In this document: in pieces, positions 46,330-57,283 of the stretch
Position numbering within the stretch: position 1 is the first letter of the stretch
Layout of the letters: every line of letters starts with the position of its first letter
Source: Gnetum montanum
Lineage: Eukaryota > Streptophyta > Gnetopsida > Gnetales > Gnetaceae
Direction of reading: 5' to 3'
DNA: 64,000 bases
Assembly (NCBI GenBank): GCA_015680685.1
Contig: MNCI01010828.1
Span: forward strand, 37,580 to 101,579
Translations under genes and position numbers: made by a program
The notes under the pieces: model-generated
Databases searched by the model: none
The model's input: the letters and a program-made list of their open reading frames with translations, nothing else
Told to the model about the DNA's origin: nothing

Positions 46330-49300
46330 CCCAAAAAATATTGAAATGCAATTAAATAAAGCTTTATTACATTCGAAAGCTCTTATAATATCTTAGGTAG
46401 ATATTACATCTTCATGAAAAATAAAGATAGATTTCATAAATTGATCAAGTACTCATGGGGGCATAAAAAATCATACATGTTTTTTGCTAAAACATTATAA
46501 TGCTGTCTCAAATGGGTAGTCACAACATAAGAAAGAAACACATGTAACTCATCTTCAAGGACTCTTAATCTGCACAACCTACAAATGCACTCTTTTTAGG
46601 GAAGTTGAATCCATTTCCCAATTTTATTCTAAGATGATGAAAACTTAATGAAGGCTTGTTGATAACATTTCAATACTTGATTGGTATAGAGCTGAGAGAT
46701 AGTAGGCTTCTACATCTTGTTTATTAGATCTAATATGAAATAAATAAAATTATCTCTTTTCTTCCACATTAAACTACATTTATGTTAAAACCTTCTACTT
46801 GACTAGCTAGTGAATATGCTTAGGATTTTTCTACATGTCCTTCCAAGAGATATTCCATTTTTTCAACTATTGCACCCTTTAAAAATACTAACCATAGCCT
46901 CATGAATCCTTAAGAGTTATTTTAGAGAATTTTTCTTGCCTTCATATATGCATGCTATGAGTGTATGTAATGAATTGACACAAGACTTCTTTTTCTAAAG
47001 GTCATAAGTCACATTCACTTAATAACATTAAGTAAGGTGCTTGTATCTTTACCTTTAACTCATCAAGAATAAACATTTTTTGGACTCTTTCAATATCTTT
47101 CTAAATTTTGCTAAGGAGTCTAGGTCTCCAAACAACATATCCATATAATATAGTAGGATAGATGATAGTGTGAAAATTTTATTTTTTTTAACCTTTGAAA
47201 TCTAGAGTCTTAAATCCTTGCACTAGTTTTTGAAAGCATAGAGAGCCCTAAAACCTCTTATTATTTTTTAATGAAATTTCTACACATGTAATTGAACATA
47301 TAAATAAGATCCAAATATTTAAAAGAATCTACCATTTGCACATTGGTATCTTCAGAATGGAAGTGATAATAGATATTTTTTGTATCCTAGATTATCAATT
47401 TGGTTTTATCTACATTTATTTGAAGACCAAATTGATGACAATACTTTTCTACAATTTGCAACATATTTTGCATACATTTATAATAGTGAAGATCAAGGCA
47501 ACATCATATCCATATAAAAGAAGATTCACTAGTTGTGATCCAATTTTGATAGCATGACTATGTTGTCTGTTGTACAATCATTTCTACATTTAATCAATAA
47601 AGATATCAAAGAAAGTTGGAGAAGGTAGACAAACTTGCTTAACTTTAATTTTTCTTTGGAATTGAATTTTTTTCTCTAAATTACTATTCATAATTTCAAT
47701 AATCACTTTTTCATATAGTCTTTAAGTTGGGATAATCAAATATGAAGGGCTTTAAATTTTATGTAAATAGATCCATAGTTTTGTATGGATCACTGAATCC
47801 TATGCTTTTACAAAATCAATAACATAAATAAAAAATTTTTAGTTGGCTCTTTGGCAACCTCCATGTAGTGACTAAAAATAACTAAGTGGTTAATAGTAAA
47901 GTGATTAATAATAAGCTAATAAAATTCAAATTAAAACACAAGCTTAAAACTTTATATATATAATAAAAGAAAATTTTCAATTTTAGGACTATCTACCTAG
48001 GTGTACAACTTTATAATTGATACTTTGAAAAAACAAGTGAAGAAAATTAATCATTAGTAAGGAGAAATGTCTAGTTCTAACAAACTTTATTTTTTTTTTA
48101 ACATCCATGCTTGAACTTAAAATAGCAAAAATATTTCAAATGGAGAGTTGTGACTTAATACTAATATTTGTATCAAAGGTAAAAAGTGGTATCATAAGTG
48201 AAATATCTTCATCTCATCACTTGTTATTGATCTTGTGTTGAGAATCTTCACCATCAACTATAACCTTATAATCAACACTAGTTCTAATCTTTGAGTTAAT
48301 AGTATTCTTGTCAGATAAGGAAAAATTTTCCTTCAAGCTATCTATGTGGGCTAGTTGATACTTTTTCTAGTATCAGTAAAAATATACATAGGAGCTTTTG
48401 TCTTCACTAAATTCTTTATTGCTATTTACTCATTCATATAGTTAACATTAAGTTGATTTTTCATATTTTCAACTTCATATTATTTTTTCTTATCCTTAAA
48501 TTTAATAAAAATTTTCTTTTCTTCAAAATATTTTTTCTTGAGTAGAAAAGGAAAAGCATTAATAAATGTCCTTCACAATGACAAAATTTGTAAAAATTAG
48601 AAATATCATAATATGTAATTGGCTGAATATAAGTCTTTTCTCATGTTTGTAATACTAATTTCTTTTTATGATTACGAATGTTAATTTAAAATAAAAAAGT
48701 TTATAAAAAGTAAAATTTGTAGAAATATACTCCATATGGTTAATAGGATTGAGAAGACTAACAATTTATTTCTTAATGTTTTGAAAAATTAACAAGAGAT
48801 TATATAACTTGACAAAATTTGGAACTTTAGTATATTCTTTAAATTTGACATCAAAATTTGAATCCTGCTTATAAATGATTAACATTACATGCTTATATAT
48901 AAAAGATCCTATATCTGGGGCATACTACACCATTGAAGCATTGCCTAACTCAACAAGTAGAAAGAAACAAGAATGATACTTGGCATAAAGGACATGTATG
49001 TTATTTTTCTTTATTACATCATTTAACTATGAAACAAAACTTTAATTACAGGGTGGGTATTCCAAAATTAGAATGAATACATATTATGATGAAAGATCAC
49101 CAACTAATAACTTATATACATCATTAGAAAGAACAAAATCAAGTGTCTTATTTGCATCAACATCACTAGAAGAAGGCATGACATAATTTCTCTTACAAGG
49201 ATGTGAATCTAAATTTTGAAAGTCAACAAAAATTTGTACACTGATAAAAGAAGCATAAATTTCAACATTAGGTTAAGAAGATGGAAGTAATATAGAATCC

Positions 49301-49330
49301 CCCATAAAGAAATTTTATAGAAATTAGCTC
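46330..49330 (-). pseudogene. LINE-3 remnant (ORF1-like part and reverse transcriptase)
   Basis: Read on the minus strand. 49330-48500 holds an ORF1-like part (MPSSSDVDANKT, NDVYKLLV), followed by a possible zinc-knuckle trace FCHCEGH at about 48580. 47860-46700 holds a reverse transcriptase: DFVKAYDSVIHTKLW (about 47850-47790), VCLPSPTFFDIFID in place of a GxPLSP-type block (about 47600), and LLYGYDVALI (about 47520), in which the YADD catalytic motif has become YGYD. A late block LYGYVVWRPRL (about 47150) recalls the VLLYGSEVWG block of non-L1 LINEs. Many stops and frameshifts; no endonuclease was recognised between the two parts. The type differs from LINE-1/LINE-2. A second copy lies at 54330-56000. 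Confidence 0.6.
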
Positions 49331-49629
49331 TAAAGAAAAATAAAAGAGAAAAAATCAAATATGTTGGAAAATGAGATTCGCTTGAGAAACATCACATCCT
49401 TTGAAAAAATTAGATTTGCTCCATAAAAATCAAATCTACTGAAAAAATATAAAATTCACTAAAAAACATAAGATCTAATGATTTTGCATATGTGCATTAG
49501 ATAGTTGTATTAATTTATTTTCTTATATTTTTTAATTTGAACAAGGTTTTTCTTAGTTTAGTTTATGTTGCTCGTTGTTTATTATTTTAATTGATACTTT
49601 TTTTTATCTATAAAATATTTCTTCTTTTC

Positions 49630-49870
49630 TTTACAAGATACCCTTTAGTAAGAAGTGAAAGCTTATGAGAATGGTTTCAAATAAGGACAAGACCTAATCC
49701 TTTTTCTATCCCATAGGGGAGGTTTTTTAGGGTTGATTGTAAGGATAAAAACTTGAAAAGGTATTTCAAAAATCATTAGGTTTTTTCTTTAGATTCTCTC
49801 TTCTATGTTATTGATCCAGTGTACTCTAAAATGTTTTAAAATTACTATTTATTTTTTAAGGACTCTCTCT
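49630..49870 (+). mobile_element. LINE-2 3' UTR fragment
   Basis: TTTAGTAAGAAGTGAAAGCT, GGTTGATTGTAAGGATAAAA and TTGATCCAGTGTACTCTAAA match 16270-16460. 49330-49630 shows nothing recognisable. Confidence 0.7.
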
Positions 49871-49883
49871 CCCTCCCACCCCC

Positions 49884-49950
49884 ACCAAAAGCTAGAATTA
49901 CGATTAATTTTTTAATCACCAAAAGCTAGAATTACGATTAATTTTTTAAT
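49884..49950. repeat. 34-bp tandem duplication
   Basis: ACCAAAAGCTAGAATTACGA and on to TTTTTTAAT occurs twice in direct succession. 49951-51117 has no recognised feature. Confidence 0.9.
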
Positions 49951-51117
49951 AGGAGATGAGGATTGATAATTGTTTGTCATCCAAGACCTTACAAAGTGCA
50001 TTGGCTCTTTAGGAACACTCTCAAAATGGTAGAGAGCAATGTGTTTTAACTTCAAGGTAGGAATTTTTTAAGATAAGGTATATTGTGGTATTCTTTCAAA
50101 AGATTCTATCAGACATTAACCAAGGATATGCAATTTTAAAAATTTAGAACAAGTTTTAATTTCTACATGTATCATTAGCTTATGAAAGTGTTGAAGTTTT
50201 GTAAAGCTAAATCATGTGTTAATTGATATATATCTATAATATATTTATTTATTTAATGGCTAGACAAGTCTTTATAAATGCTTCTTAAGTCTATTATTTG
50301 AAATATTATTTTAGCTACAAATCATTTATTTGTAATCGTGTTTGTGAAGTGAAATCCTGTATTTTTTTTCTAAAAATGAATATTTTACAACCTTGTCACT
50401 TTTTAGATTATTCTTTAAAATATTTTAATATACAAATATTTATAAAGAATTTTAATAAAATAAAAATTATGAAGAATTGAATGAACTTAGTAGTTGAATT
50501 GCAAGATGTATACATAATTAAGTATTGAACTTGCCATCTGATATTAGAGATACTGCAACTAAGAATTGAACTTACAATACCATACTAGAATACTTACAAG
50601 TTGTATGCATACCTAAGGATTGAATTTGTAATTTCATAATACAGATACTTTAAGAATGAGTACATAACCAACTCAACCATGCTCATGTTCTTATTAATAG
50701 GCTATAATTGTATTTTTTAAATAGTATAAAATATATCATATCATTACTAATATTGATATAGTAACCAAAATGAATTAATAGGCTATTATCATTTTTTTTC
50801 TAAGAATAAAAAACATTGGATATCATTGTTGATACAACAAGCAAAAAAATTTTAATTTTTTTTTGTGAAAATAGCAAGGAAAATATTCATTGTATTGCAC
50901 GTACATGCATTAGCAAAACCTATTTTTAAAAAACTAAAAAGTTAGTTGGTGTAGAGGGTTTCAAAGTAACTAGTACCCTAGACATATATCTAATACAAAA
51001 CTTTTGTAGAACTTAATATGGTTAGATCAATGTGCCTATTGAAATCCGTTTGCAAACTATAAGTTGTATGTTCTAGCCAATCAAGCAATGCTTTGGTGAC
51101 ATAAACAAAAATATTAG

Positions 51118-51131
51118 TTAAACCACATCAT
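51118..51131. repeat. TSD of RTE-type insertion, left
   Basis: TTAAACCACATCAT, identical to 51444-51457. The last bases overlap the CAT microsatellite. Confidence 0.75.
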
Positions 51132-51443
51132 CATCATCATCTTAACCTTGTTCCAATTAAATGGGATTGGCTACATGAGTTCTTTTTCACCATTTACCTT
51201 GACAAAGAGCTAGATCTTTGTTTATTTGTTGTTTCTTCAAATCTTCTTTGATTATTTTTTTTTCTATGTCTTGATTACTATGCATTGCATATGGGGAATG
51301 CCATAACATTTCCAAAAATCTAAAAAAGAACTAATCCATGAAATTTGACAAGGCTTTACAACTAGTTGCCAACCTAATGTCAACTTGATGCTAACCCTTC
51401 TCCTTTTGTATTTGGCCTTGGGATTGGCATTAGTGGAGTTTAA
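51132..51443 (-). mobile_element. 5'-truncated RTE-type LINE end
   Basis: On the minus strand the end reads CTCATGTAGCCAATCCCATTT, AATTGGAACAAGGTTAAG and then (ATG)n. This is the characteristic 3' end of plant RTE-type LINEs (CCAACCCCATTTAATTGGGA followed by a short microsatellite). The upstream part contains GGCAACTAGTTGTAAAGCC, also known from that class. A 14-bp TSD flanks the 312-bp insert. No coding sequence. Confidence 0.72.
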
Positions 51444-51839
51444 TTAAACCACATCATATAGCTATATGATTTTAAAACTTTTGTTACTACATTTTCATAT
51501 GATCAAAGGTCTAGGATTTATTTCATTGTTAGTGTTTATTTTTATATTAAATTGTTTCTTTCAACTTACAATAATTTTAAAACAAAAACTTTGAATTCTT
51601 CTTAGAATGCTAACCATTTCTCCCTAAATTTCAATAATGCATCTATTTCTAAATTTCAATCATTATAAAATATTTAACATGAAACAAAAGAAAAAAACAT
51701 TAAAAAGACTATATTTGGTGATAGCAGCATGCTTCATTACAACATCCATACATGTTTATGCATCCTTTCATAAATCATAACTAAAAATACTTAAAATAGT
51801 TAACAATATGCTTATATCCTTGCCTATAAAAACATGTAT

Positions 51840-52730
51840 TTGTTGAGGGAAAGTCTAGTCATTTATATAATGAGAGGGATGAATCTCCAAATTAGCAATT
51901 ACAATAGTAGTATCATGATAACGGATAGAAGATCCTCTAGTAAAATAGGTGAATACCCAAACCAACCAAATAGCCTCAAATGAGTACCTAGACTAATAAA
52001 AAAGCCTTCGGAATTCTTGTAGGGCATCGAAACCAAAAACCAAAAAAGTCATGTGCAACATTATAATTTTTTTTTTAAAATAGAGGACATGCATATTTGG
52101 ATAAGCAAAAGAATACATAATTCAAGGGCATTATGAGGTACAAGTGTTAAATGTTGTCCTCATGTATTCATGGATGTTTTTCCATAGTAAAAGTTAGGGA
52201 ATGCTTTCAAGATAAATTTAAAGGAAGATTTTAGGCACTTCACATGAAAAGTGCAAGCATTCCTCTCAGGTCAAATCTTTGATGAAACCTCCATCCAAAA
52301 TGAAATCTTATGCAAGTGGCTTTGAATTATGATATCTTTTGTAATCATTACTCAACAGTGATTCCACAAGATCCCAATCCACATGCACACATGTCAACCT
52401 ATAGCCTTTGTAAATAGATATTTCTTAAAAAGGTGTGTCACAGTTTCAATCTTCTTATAGAAAATGATACATCTGGAGGCCATGGAAAAATCCTATCATT
52501 GGAGTTTTTCCTAAATGAGCACTACATGATGAGCCAACAACCAACAAAAAAGCCTCACCTTTGGTCAATAATGCAGCCTTGAAATAAGGTCTCATCCCCT
52601 TACTTTGGTAAAGGATTGTTTATAAAGATATGAGATCTACTCTCTATGGTTTGTTGAAGAAAAATACAAGGTATCTTCATGGGTTGAATTAGGGGGGCTA
52701 TGCCTTTTAAGGATGTCAAGAATTTTGGTG
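51840..52730 (-). pseudogene. Possible L1-like LINE C-terminal remnant
   Basis: The minus-strand translation near 52610-52420 gives LLTKGEAFLLV...LGKTPMIGFFHGLQMYHFL. This loosely fits the region before and in the zf-RVT domain of plant L1 ORF2 proteins. Frames are broken and the match is weak; it could be another retroelement. 51458-51840 and 52730-52890 show nothing. Confidence 0.3.
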
Positions 52731-52890
52731 AATTAGCCATGTCTATCTATTATTAAGAAGAAGGTGTAGGTTTTAAAAATGATAATCAAATTATATATAA
52801 TATATAATGTGTATGGATCTAAGCATATATCAAAGGGAATAGAAGATAATTAATAAAAATACTATGATTACAATAAAAAATTAACAATGA

Positions 52891-53033
52891 GATGTTAGCC
52901 TAGCAGTAAGACTCTTAATTTGAAAGCTTCAAGTCATGGGTTTAATTCTAGTGGGCGATGCTAAGTTATAAAGTTTTAATTAGACTATAGAAATTGGGAT
53001 GTATATATATTACAATTATTTAGGGGTTTCTCC
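52891..53033 (+). mobile_element. SINE-1 copy
   Basis: GATGTTAGCCTAGCAGTAAG (box A), AGTCATGGGTTTAATTCTAG (box B), GATGCTAAGTTATAAAG, TTAGACTATAG, and tail ATTTAGGGGTTTCTCC. It lies just 5' of solo LTR copy 7. Confidence 0.75.
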
Positions 53034-53069
53034 TATCATAAATTATTATTATTTTAAATTTTATATACT

Positions 53070-53074
53070 CCAAC
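53070..53074. repeat. TSD of solo LTR copy 7, left
   Basis: CCAAC, identical to 53841-53845. Confidence 0.9.
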
Positions 53075-53840
53075 TGATGAGACGTGATTCGCATAGGCCA
53101 CGATATCGTGAACGTGATATTGCATCCGTCGCGATATCACGTCTTTCCTACGATATCGCGTACGCAATATCGCAGTCCGNNNNNNNNNNNNNNNNNNNNN
53201 NNNNNNNNNNNNNNNNNNNNNNNNNNNNNNNNNNNNNNNNNNNNNNNNNNNNNNNNNNNNNNNNNNNNNNNNNNNNNNNNNNNNNNNNNNNNNNNNNNNN
53301 NNNNNNNNNNNNNNNNNNNNNNNNNNNNNNNNNNNNNNNNNNNNNNNNNNNNNNNNNNNNNNNNNNNNNNNNNNNNNNNNNNNNNNNNNNNNNNNNNNNN
53401 NNNNNNNNNNNNNNNNNNNNNNNNNNNNNNNNNNNNNNNNNNNNNNNNNNNNNNNNNNNNNNNNNNNNNNNNNNNNNNNNNNNNNNNNNNNNNNNNNNNN
53501 NNNNNNNNNNNNNNNNNNNNNNNNNNNNNNNNNNNNNNNNNNNNNNNNNNNNNNNNNNNNNNNNNNNNNNNNNNNNNNNNNNNNNNNNNNNNNNNNNNNN
53601 NNNNNNNNNNNNNNNNNNNNNNNNNNNNNNNNNNNNNNNNNNNNNNNNNNNNNNNNNNNNNNNNNNNNNNNNNNNNNNNNNNNNNNNNNNNNNATACTAG
53701 TCTAGGTGGGAAGACAACAAACTGTGACCTAAGGCTAACTATCTAGGTGCCACAACTAATCCATCTGCGGAGTTTGACCGGATCACACTTGCGACGCTCG
53801 TTTCGTATGGTTGAGTGTAGGGGTACCTCGCCATTCATCA
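53075..53840 (+). repeat. Solo LTR (copy 7) of the Athila-like family
   Basis: Starts TGATGAGACGTGATTCGC and ends GGGTACCTCGCCATTCATCA, flanked by perfect CCAAC repeats. An N run (53180-53693) hides the middle, so true length is unknown. U3 carries GATATC-type words (ACGATATCGTGAACGTGATA; GCGATATCACGTC; ACGATATCGCGTACGC), as in LTR copy 2. Confidence 0.9.
53180..53693. other. Assembly gap (514 N)
   Basis: N run directly after the GATATC-rich U3 stretch of LTR copy 7. Confidence 0.99.
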
Positions 53841-53845
53841 CCAAC
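53841..53845. repeat. TSD of solo LTR copy 7, right
   Basis: CCAAC, identical to 53070-53074. Confidence 0.9.
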
Positions 53846-53899
53846 AAACAAAGATATATCTTTATCTTTCTTTAATTTTAAATACATCATCATCATAGT

Positions 53900-54110
53900 G
53901 CCTTTATATATAAAATGCCTATTAAGGTAGACAAAGAGAGACTATCATTTGAAATGATGGTAAAGTGCTCATTTCTCAAGTTAAACAACTAGGCTTGAGC
54001 TTAGGCACAACTACTCAAAAAGGTTAGGCTTTTGTTTATCTTCCAATCCTCCTAGGATCCTACTTAGCAGGATGAGCATTACAGTTTTAGGTGATGATCC
54101 TTATCTTGTT
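53900..54110 (+). repeat. Dispersed repeat shared with 32095-32345
   Basis: ATGATGGTAAAGTGCTCATT, GAGCTTAGGCACAACTACTC and GTTAGGCTTTTGTTTATCTT match the segment after LINE-2 copy D. No coding potential. Confidence 0.6.
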
Positions 54111-55020
54111 GAGGTAAGCAAAGGATTTGTCTATGAAACTCTAACTACATTTATATGAATTTTCTAAACTATTACAAGAAAAGTTTTAACTCATAATATA
54201 GAAACAAATATACCATACTAATAAAGTTATAATGTAATTTTGTGGCAAATATGAGGCATAGTTATATTCTTTAATGCATCATGTTAGCTATAATCCCTAT
54301 ATATTTAAAATAGAAATTGTATTACATTCTTAGACCCTCTAGATCTACTAGATAATAAAATTATACATGTTATGGGTTTTGAAAATATCATATTCAAAAT
54401 TACTAAGATTCTTGGTAATATTTAAGAGAAATCAACCAAGTCTGCAATTGTGATATTTTATCTTTGAATAATATCCTCAAATATAGGACATTGCAAGGAA
54501 AATGTGATATTCATCTTTAATGCTATTTTTATTACGTAGTCACACATATGTTCTTCATTAAAAATTTTGTGTTATATGCCTATTGCAACTCTTTGATGAT
54601 GAGGAACAACAACAAATAAATAATTTGTCTTTGAATTAATGCCTCCCCTATTACCATTCAAATATAAGTTTTTTTTTCTTTTATAGTTTTCCAAAGTTTG
54701 GAATACTCATTTTACTAAATTGAGAACTTGGTTAAGATTAGGATAAGAAAAGTATCTTTGCATATTCCATGTATTAAGTCATAGAACTCCCTCGTGAAGC
54801 CATCCTTTACCATGGTTTTCCATCATCACTTGTTTAGAATATTTATCTAATGAAGATATAGAGAGAGTATGAGTGTAGGCTATAAATTGATAAAATAGCT
54901 TCAACTTATAACAACATCATCTTTTGATTCAAGAAGCATACTATCATATTATGTCTATCTCTTTACTTTAAATTCATCAAGCAAGAAAAACTTTGGCATT
55001 ACTTTTATTTATTTCCAATC

Positions 55021-55037
55021 TTTATTTGATAAAGTAG
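55021..55037. repeat. TSD of nested SINE-1, left
   Basis: TTTATTTGATAAAGTAG, 17 bp, identical to 55192-55208. Confidence 0.95.
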
Positions 55038-55191
55038 GGGTATTGGAACCAGAAATAAGTGAAATATAGGTACGCCTCAAGAAATATAATCCAATTAGAA
55101 CTTTATATAAATCAACATTGCCCACCAAAATCAAACCTATGATTTGGAGCTACCAAATTAAGTGTCTTACCACTAGGCTAACACCTTATTA
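55038..55191 (-). mobile_element. SINE-1 copy with perfect TSD (154 bp)
   Basis: On the minus strand: TAATAAGGTGTTAGCCTAGT then GGTAAGAC (box A TAGCCTAGTGG), AAATCATAGGTTTGATTTTG (box B, canonical GGTTCGANTCC with C-to-T changes), GGGCAATGTTGATTTATA, GTTCTAATTGGATTATATTT, and the 3' end TTTCTGGTTCCAATACCC. The 17-bp TSD fixes both ends and identifies it as a retroposed tRNA-derived SINE. It lies in the LINE-3 remnant. The 3' end is not poly(A) but a GGTTCCAATACCC sequence resembling the LINE ends. Confidence 0.9.
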
Positions 55192-55208
55192 TTTATTTGA
55201 TAAAGTAG
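55192..55208. repeat. TSD of nested SINE-1, right
   Basis: TTTATTTGATAAAGTAG, identical to 55021-55037. Confidence 0.95.
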
Positions 55209-56254
55209 AACCTCATACAACACACTCGTAAAGAATAGTAGGTTAAACAATGTTATGATAAAGTTATTTTTGGATATCCCATGATAGAATAAATTCCTTT
55301 TTATATATTCTTTATAAAATAAAGCTTTCATACCACTTGCAACTCTTTCAAGTAATGCACTAATCCCATTTGTAATTGTAGAAGCATTCTAGGCCAAGAT
55401 ATTTGTAAAAGGAAATTATGTCCACATGTTCATCTCCTATACTAAAATTTTACATCTTATTTCATGTTCCATAAATCAAATTTTTTGTTTTTGTTTTTGT
55501 TTTTTTTGGAAATTAACTTTCATTCTTGAACGTCAATAAAAATTATTAAAAGTAATAAGCATTTGCTACAATCCTTCTATTGAATTTGAAATTAAGACAG
55601 CATCATCCGCATAGAGTAAGAGTGTGATAGGACTATTTTCAGTTGTAATTGCAAAATGAGTTGATATTTTATGTATCCACTCTTCAAGTTCATCAATAAA
55701 AAGACCAAATAAAGCAAAAGAAAGAGGAGTCCCTTGTTTAATACTAACAAAACCATTAAATAAAATTCTTTATGTCCAATTGTAAACTAAATGCATACCT
55801 CTTTTGTATAGTTTTTGGGTAGCGGTAACAGTGCTCAAAATTTCTAGATTTTCCAAGTGCTTCCATAACTTGGAAAACATAATGATAGGCCTTAAAAAAA
55901 CTGCAAAGCAAATAAAAGTTTTGCTATTGCCTAAATCCCACATGGAAAATTGCATGTATTTAATAGAACTATTTTGAAAGAGAGATGTGAATCTATGATT
56001 TTAGAGGGAAATTCTATGGTTAGTGTCTTAGTGAGCAATGCATTGTGATAACATAAGAAGCACAAATATTGTGAAAACAAAGAAGCATGACGGTGCAACC
56101 CAGGGAACCAAAAGGCGCAGACAAGAAGTAACATATTGGCCTCCACCAACCGAATCTCTACAGTCCAATTCTGATCTTTGTACTTGCAGCTGTGCTTATC
56201 CGTCACTGGTGTGCCAGTACTAAGATCTGCCACACAATCATTCATGATCATATC

Positions 56255-56545
56255 TTACAACATTTGCCTGCCTTGGTTTGTTGGTTCTTGCACCAAAAGA
56301 GGCACTGCCTCGTCCATCATCACAATTAACAGTTGCTTCGCAGGGCAGAATACTACCTCAGGAACAGATTGCCACTCTAGATCTTCGACATCAATGGTGC
56401 CTGTACTTTTTTCTGCAATTTGGAGCAGCAAAAGATCCCCATTATCTGGGATCCCTGCCAATCTGTAAATCTGTCGGATCTGTCTCTCCTGGCAATGACT
56501 GACATGCCTAACTTTAAGTTTTTCTGCAGGTTTGGGTATTGGCAT
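56255..56545 (-). CDS. Short open frame, product unknown
   Basis: 96 codons from ATG 56545 (MPIPKPAEKLKVRHVSH) to a stop at 56255, in a stretch of more balanced base composition than its surroundings. I recognise no family. The sequence is charged and leucine/valine-rich, with TGTIDVEDLEWQSVPEVVF in the middle; no signal peptide or membrane segment is obvious. A second minus frame (56251-55931) overlaps the end and could be a downstream exon or chance. A TATA-like CTATATTTATACC lies about 220 bp upstream (near 56760). The plus strand also has an open frame over the same bases. It may be a captured gene fragment, an LTR-element internal sequence, or fortuitous. Confidence 0.25.
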   Translation of the reverse strand: MPIPKPAEKLKVRHVSHCQERQIRQIYRLAGIPDNGDLLLLQIAEKSTGTIDVEDLEWQSVPEVVFCPAKQLLIVMMDEAVPLLVQEPTNQGRQML

Positions 56546-57256
56546 AACGTGATCTCAGTTAGACGCTTAATTTGCAAAAGAAAAAAATTTGTTCCAAATA
56601 ATCAGTAACAGAGATATTATCAAGAACAAGCCTCCATGAACATGTGCGAAAGTTCCTTCATGTGGATAATTTCCAAGACCCAAATATGAACTAGGTGGGG
56701 TTTCCTGCCTGCCCAGGATTCCCACCAGGTTAAATTAGACTTCTTGCTGAGGTATAAATATAGTTCCCAGCAGCTTCTTTTAACAGACACATCTTGCTCA
56801 GTTTCCAGTAACTTCCAGATGAATTCCTACCGTTTTGAGAAGCATTTTGTTGGCCTGGATGTCCGGATATTGGCATTTCCATGGTAAAATGCCTTCAGTC
56901 TTCTGCGAAGCAACAGCTTCTCTATAAAACCAAAGTTTTAAGTAACGCAGCATATACAGTATCGAGGATTCGTCGTTTAGCAGATATCTAGGCTTTGCAA
57001 ACCTTCTTCATCTTTAAATGAATGCATATAAGAAACTTTGGCAAAACATTTTAGAGTTGAATCTACCGAAAGCAAAGGAATACAGGAGAATTCCAGAATT
57101 GTTGGAACAAGGATTTAGATGCGCTCAGGAGAGGCGTTTTCCAAAAATATTTGGGGCGTCTCTTGCTGTCACGAAACGCTCTCTAAAACGCTGAAACATC
57201 GATGAAACGATTTTTCTCCCGGATAATAGTTCCTTGGCTGGTCGGTCGATAGCCCC
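56546..57256. other. Unassigned, low-repeat sequence
   Basis: No recognised gene or transposon motif. TATA-like sequence near 56760 (minus). It could be the leader of whatever the LTR-like end at 57284 belonged to. Confidence 0.3.
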
Positions 57257-57258
57257 AA

Positions 57259-57272
57259 CTTCTGTTACCAAA
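57259..57272 (-). other. PBS-like sequence
   Basis: On the minus strand TTTGGTAACAGAAG resembles the initiator-Met-tRNA primer-binding site of Ty1/copia elements (TTTGGTATCAGAGC). It lies 11 bases after the end of the LTR-like segment, farther than usual. Confidence 0.4.
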
Positions 57273-57283
57273 TTAATCAAATC

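Larger units (their letters stand above)
54330..56000 (-). pseudogene. LINE-3 reverse transcriptase remnant
   Basis: The minus-strand translation gives KLWKHLENLEI (about 55875), then QGTPLSFALFGLFIDELEEW (about 55735-55676) and LLLYADDAVLISNSIEGL (about 55625-55575). The latter has the intact YADD catalytic motif at 55613-55602. The G-x-PLS-x-LF-x-LFIDELE block separates it from the L1-type RTs elsewhere in the window (FADD). Further downstream (lower coordinates) the frame is lost, and a SINE (55038-55191) is inserted. It is one stop away from continuity around RILFNGF, but overall not expressible. It is related to 46330-49330. Confidence 0.75.

Noticed and set aside
52999-53746. Open frames of about 220-233 codons
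   Set aside because: Produced by the N gap 53180-53693 inside solo LTR copy 7.
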